Position numbers and translations under genes: made by a program. Under the pieces are notes generated by a model. The model saw only the letters and a list, made by a program, of their open reading frames with translations, had not been told where the DNA came from and made no database searches. This document shows positions 15,266 to 17,763 of a stretch of DNA of 17,763 nucleotides, in pieces (position 1 is the stretch's first letter; each line of letters begins with the position of its first letter). The stretch comes from CAZHMN01 sp964533705 (GTDB taxonomy: Bacteria > Electryoneota > B3-LCP): positions 1 through 17,763 of the forward strand of contig CAZHMN010000062.1 of NCBI GenBank assembly GCA_964533705.1, given 5' to 3'.

Positions 15266-16699
15266 TTAGTGGGATTGGCCGTGGGGCGGGACTTCCCCGG
15301 ATTCATGGTATTCAGCATCGATGTTAACGGACCAGACGTCGTAGTTTCCACCCAGATAGTTACGCGCCGCTAATAGACCCGTCATAATAGCGTGATCCAT
15401 ATTGTTGTAGTGAAACATACCGCAGCGGCCGATGGGCTGAAAGTTATCGAATTGTGTTATATACTCTCTTAAAATCCCCATCTTCTTTTCATAGCCCAAC
15501 TCAATCACGGGATAGGCTTTTTTGTTTCGCACCACAAAGCCAGACAATATTTGTTCCGGTTGAAGAATTTTCATGCGCTTCAGTTCGGTTCTGGCCAGAT
15601 CAATTAACTCTTCCTCCTGCCGCTCCCAGATATCATCGCCGGGAAAGCAGAAATATTCGACTGTCAGTGGCGTTCTGGCATCATCCCTGGCCATCTCCTT
15701 GGAGAAGTTGCGGTAGTTGGCAATCCTCGCCAATTTCACTTCGCGGGAATGCACATAGATCCAGTTATCCGGAAAGGGATTGCCCTCCACCTCGATATCC
15801 ACGCCGACATGAGCCCGATAGCGAAGGCTTCGAGCGGCTTCGGTGACTTCATTGGGGGGTTCGGGATCGAATCCCAGAAGGCCATCCGTCAGTGGCGAGC
15901 TGACCAGGAAGGCGTCACCTTCGATTTCCTCCACCTTGCCTTCGTTATCCTGGAGAAAGACCGATCTAATTCGAGCACTCTCGCTTCTGAAACCACAAGC
16001 TTGCCTACCCAGGAGAATTTTCCCGCCACGCAGTTCAATCTTCTCCGCCAACCGCTCATAGAACATACCGGCCCCGAACCTGGGGAAAACAAACTCATCC
16101 ACCAGCGTTTTTATCTTCTTCTGCCTCGGCTTGAAGATAGAATTAATGACGGCCGTCCACAATGAAAGCCCTTTGATGCGCTGGCCAGCCCAATCTGCGC
16201 CAACCTGGGTACAGGGAATCCCCCAGACTTTTTCAGTGTAAGTTTTAAAAAAGATCTCAAAAAGCCTTCTTCCAAATTGAGCGACGACCCAGTCTTCAAA
16301 ACTGATGGGATCTGTCGGAGAAATTCTCTCTTTTATTCGAGTGGTCAGATAGCTTGATAAGATTCCCATGGCCTCAACAGGGCCGATGCCAAAAAACGCG
16401 TTCAGGGGCGCCAGAGGATAGTAGAAAAACTTGTTCTTATAAAATATTCTCGTCAAGCGAGGTACGGAAAGAAGGTCCTCCTGAAGAATATCCACCCAGA
16501 GCTTATGAACCTCGGGACTTTTCGTGAAGAAGCGGTGCGGACCGACGTCGAAGCGGGTTCCGTTCTTGCGAATGGTTCTGGCCAGACCGCCGACCTGATC
16601 GAGCCTTTCAACCAATACAACAGGCACATTGTGGGTCGCAAGTTCATACGCTGCTGCCAGTCCCGAGGGGCCGGCGCCGATGACGACGACAGGGTTCAA
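15266..16699 (-). CDS. FAD-dependent oxidoreductase, UDP-galactopyranose mutase-like
   Basis: 477 residues. N-terminal Rossmann motif VVVIGAGPSGLAAAYEL (G8, G10, G13), E31 to bind the FAD ribose, then QVGGLART. GTRFDVGPHRFFTKSPEV and RIFYKNKFFYYPL follow, a combination found in UDP-galactopyranose-mutase-like/amine-oxidase-fold enzymes of polysaccharide clusters. The C-terminal GRCGMFHYNNMDHAIMTGLLAARN is the second FAD-contact segment. Canonical Glf proteins are shorter (about 370-390 residues), so a sugar-mutase or sugar-redox role is inferred, and a carotenoid/protoporphyrinogen-oxidase role is possible. The start is TTG at 16697-16699, chosen because the FAD motif begins four codons on and GGTGA lies 7 nt upstream. 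It precedes the glycosyltransferase gene by 19 bp and follows the tRNA gene by about 70 bp on the same strand. Confidence 0.85.
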   Translation of the reverse strand: MNPVVVIGAGPSGLAAAYELATHNVPVVLVERLDQVGGLARTIRKNGTRFDVGPHRFFTKSPEVHKLWVDILQEDLLSVPRLTRIFYKNKFFYYPLAPLNAFFGIGPVEAMGILSSYLTTRIKERISPTDPISFEDWVVAQFGRRLFEIFFKTYTEKVWGIPCTQVGADWAGQRIKGLSLWTAVINSIFKPRQKKIKTLVDEFVFPRFGAGMFYERLAEKIELRGGKILLGRQACGFRSESARIRSVFLQDNEGKVEEIEGDAFLVSSPLTDGLLGFDPEPPNEVTEAARSLRYRAHVGVDIEVEGNPFPDNWIYVHSREVKLARIANYRNFSKEMARDDARTPLTVEYFCFPGDDIWERQEEELIDLARTELKRMKILQPEQILSGFVVRNKKAYPVIELGYEKKMGILREYITQFDNFQPIGRCGMFHYNNMDHAIMTGLLAARNYLGGNYDVWSVNIDAEYHESGEVPPHGQSH

Positions 16700-16739
16700 A
16701 GGGGTTTCACCATTTTGCTTTTAGGTGTGACAATAGGAA

Positions 16740-16763
16740 AGCCCCAACTTGGCTGGAGGGGCT
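16740..16763 (-). terminator. Hairpin between tRNA-Thr and the FAD enzyme gene, weak terminator or processing site
   Basis: On the minus strand AGCCCC, a 12-nt loop, GGGGCT, then TTCC. The stem is short and only two Ts follow directly, so read-through from the tRNA promoter into the downstream gene is likely. Confidence 0.4.
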
Positions 16764-16768
16764 CCTCG

Positions 16769-16841
16769 AGCCACCGAGAGGATTCGAACCTCCGACAGAC
16801 TGATTACGAATCAGCTACTCTACCAACTGAGTTACGGTGGC
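16769..16841 (-). tRNA. tRNA-Thr (anticodon CGT)
   Basis: 73 nt folding into a full cloverleaf. The acceptor stem is GCCACCG / CGGTGGC with discriminator T, the D stem ACTC / GAGT with GG in the loop, and the anticodon stem GCTGA / TCAGT with loop TTCGTAA, so the anticodon is CGT (Thr, codon ACG). The T arm is GGAGG-TTCGAAT-CCTCT. The 3' CCA is not encoded and must be added by the CCA enzyme. A canonical promoter lies just upstream. Confidence 0.97.
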
Positions 16842-16854
16842 TCTCAAAACTTTA

Positions 16855-16883
16855 AATATAGCAAAAAAATAGCTCGTTGTCAA
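16855..16883 (-). promoter_or_regulatory. Promoter of the tRNA-Thr gene
   Basis: On the minus strand TTGACA (16878-16883), exactly 17-bp spacer, TATATT (16855-16860). The transcript would begin near 16848, about 7 nt before the mature tRNA end. No other promoter is seen for the FAD enzyme and glycosyltransferase genes, so this one may also serve them. Confidence 0.8.
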
Positions 16884-17106
16884 ATACATTTTCGCTCCTC
16901 TCCTAATTTGGATCTGAAGCAGGTTTCATACAATTAAATTAAAACTTCTAAGGCGCTTTCTGTACAACTAGCAAATTATGAAATATAACGCTGACAATCA
17001 AGTGATTTAAGAGTTTAGTCGAAGGTTAGAGATTGATCCTAATCGAATAGGAATTTGTATTTAGTACATGTCAATAGAAAAAAATTTAAGGATAATAAAA
17101 AAGTCC
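16884..17106. other. AT-rich intergenic stretch, nothing recognised
   Basis: Lies between the divergent tRNA promoter and the plus-strand promoter at 17107. No open frame, strong hairpin or repeat is supported here. It could hold operator sites. Confidence 0.6.
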
Positions 17107-17135
17107 TTGACATTTCATGAGAATTTTATTATATT
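17107..17135 (+). promoter_or_regulatory. Near-consensus promoter of the last gene
   Basis: TTGACA (17107-17112), exactly 17-bp spacer, TATATT (17130-17135). The same boxes and spacing drive the tRNA gene on the other strand. Predicted start near 17142, about 267 nt ahead of the ATG at 17409. Confidence 0.75.
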
Positions 17136-17141
17136 TCAAAT

Positions 17142-17331
17142 TACGAACTCCACGAAACTCTTCTTGACAGTTCAACGGATCTCCTAATCGTTTGACTGCT
17201 CACCTAAGATCTGGCTAAAAAATAGCGTTGCATACCCTGACTTAGCCGACAGTAATCCACCGACAACCTGAGATTTGCCTACTCCGAAGAAAATCATCCG
17301 GGCATGCAAAGATGCCGCGCCTGGATTTTTT
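17142..17331 (+). ncRNA. Candidate structured leader (attenuator/riboswitch-like) or separate small RNA
   Basis: About 190 nt between a strong promoter and a terminator-like hairpin, with no open frame. It contains a GGCTAA / TTAGCC pairing (about 17213-17218 with 17242-17247) and, near the end, an alternative hairpin GGCAT / ATGCC (17301-17305 with 17312-17316) that competes with the terminator stem. No known riboswitch consensus is recognised. Confidence 0.4.
17296..17331 (+). terminator. Intrinsic-terminator-like hairpin in the leader
   Basis: ATCCGGGC (17296-17303) pairs over 8 bp, one of them G-U, with GCCTGGAT (17319-17326), followed at once by six Ts (17326-17331). It lies 77 bp before the next start codon on the same strand. 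Confidence 0.6.
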
Positions 17332-17408
17332 AACCTGGGTTCAAATTGGTGTAATAATCATCAAGACCTAACGTTAAAACCAATGGGGTAAATTGAAAGG
17401 AGTAGTTT

Positions 17409-17763
17409 ATGAACCGATTAGTAACAGTCTTAATCGTGTGTGCAGCTCTCCTCCTAATGGTAACGTCCGTCTATGCAGACGCCGTCAAAGAGAAAGAGCT
17501 GCAGATGCGGTACGAAGCCACGGACGTCGATCCGATGATCGGCCCGTTAGCGCCCACGACCACCATTGATGACCAGTGGGACATGCTGGCCGTCTACGAC
17601 ATGGCCGTAACCGGCAGCGTGTTGTGCTTAGGCGTTGAGTTCGCGGCAAACCAGTGGTACGTATCCCACTCGGGCGCCAGTTCTGGTTCTGGTGCGGACG
17701 ACAGGGTAGCCATTCTGGATCGGGATGGTAACTACCTCTCGGAATTTCCCCAAATCGGGACGA
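17409..17763 (+). CDS. Secreted protein, N-terminal fragment cut by the window end
   Basis: The ATG at 17409 is preceded by AAAGGAG with 6-nt spacing, the best ribosome binding site in the window. 118 residues are visible and the frame is open to the edge. A Sec signal peptide (MNRLVTVLIVCAALLLMVTSVYA, cleavage after VYA) is followed by a short linker and then AVYDMAVTGSVLCLGVEFAANQWYVSH, a Ser/Gly-rich stretch and VAILDRDGNYLSEF. The GVEF-WYV-DRDGNYL pattern resembles beta-propeller blades of large secreted proteins in FCB-group genomes, which often end in the same sorting domain as the M28 peptidase. That ending is outside the window. Expression probably depends on the promoter and terminator-like hairpin in the leader. 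Confidence 0.85.
   Translation, partial: MNRLVTVLIVCAALLLMVTSVYADAVKEKELQMRYEATDVDPMIGPLAPTTTIDDQWDMLAVYDMAVTGSVLCLGVEFAANQWYVSHSGASSGSGADDRVAILDRDGNYLSEFPQIGT

Noticed and set aside
16769..16841. Integration site for a mobile element at the tRNA 3' end
   Set aside because: No integrase gene and no duplicated tRNA 3' fragment were seen in the window.
17296..17331. Cyclic di-GMP (GEMM) riboswitch, because of a GCAAAG loop
   Set aside because: The rest of the GEMM consensus (tetraloop receptor helix, second stem order) is absent; the loop match is probably chance.

Overview
The window looks like chromosomal DNA from an uncultured Gram-negative bacterium of the FCB group (Bacteroidota, Calditrichota, KSB1 or Marinimicrobia-type lineages). 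The main reason is the large secreted peptidase at 10609-13641, which ends in a C-terminal sorting domain with an NPFNP motif, a GR turn and an ASGIYIYRL strand. Two lipoproteins with lipoboxes and a predicted outer-membrane beta-barrel also point to a diderm. The exact phylum cannot be fixed from this sequence. A run of exactly 100 Ns (1098-1197) shows it is a scaffolded draft assembly.

Region 1-2906 (minus strand): a decayed four-helix-bundle (S23/IVP) gene, glyA (split only by the assembly gap), a RelE-type toxin with a Phd/YefM-like antitoxin, and rpiB. rpiB and glyA are neighbours in many bacteria. Here the toxin-antitoxin pair sits between them and is bracketed by near-identical blocks of a two-hairpin palindromic repeat. 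A third copy of the repeat core lies inside the decayed S23 gene.

Region 2996-7980 (minus): a tightly packed run, in transcription order, of an AmrS-type radical SAM enzyme, a DNRLRE-like lipoprotein, a predicted outer-membrane beta-barrel protein (ATGA overlap with the lipoprotein) and a TPR lipoprotein. This reads as one cell-envelope operon. The other two AmmeMemoRadiSam partners are not in the window.

Region 8288-10433: an intergenic stretch with a plus-strand promoter and a strong hairpin (possible small RNA), then an ABC exporter (ATPase plus one FtsX/MacB-type permease, minus) with its own promoter.

Region 10538-13731: the divergent M28 metallopeptidase with adhesion-like domains and a sorting tail, ended by a clear intrinsic terminator shared with the convergent genes beyond.

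Region 13759-16883 (minus): tRNA-Thr(CGT) with a canonical promoter, a UDP-galactopyranose-mutase-like FAD enzyme starting at TTG, and a GT-C membrane glycosyltransferase. Together these suggest surface glycan synthesis.

Region 17107-17763 (plus): a near-consensus promoter, a leader of about 270 nt containing an intrinsic-terminator-like hairpin, and the start of a secreted protein cut by the window end. This leader is the best candidate for an undescribed regulatory RNA here.
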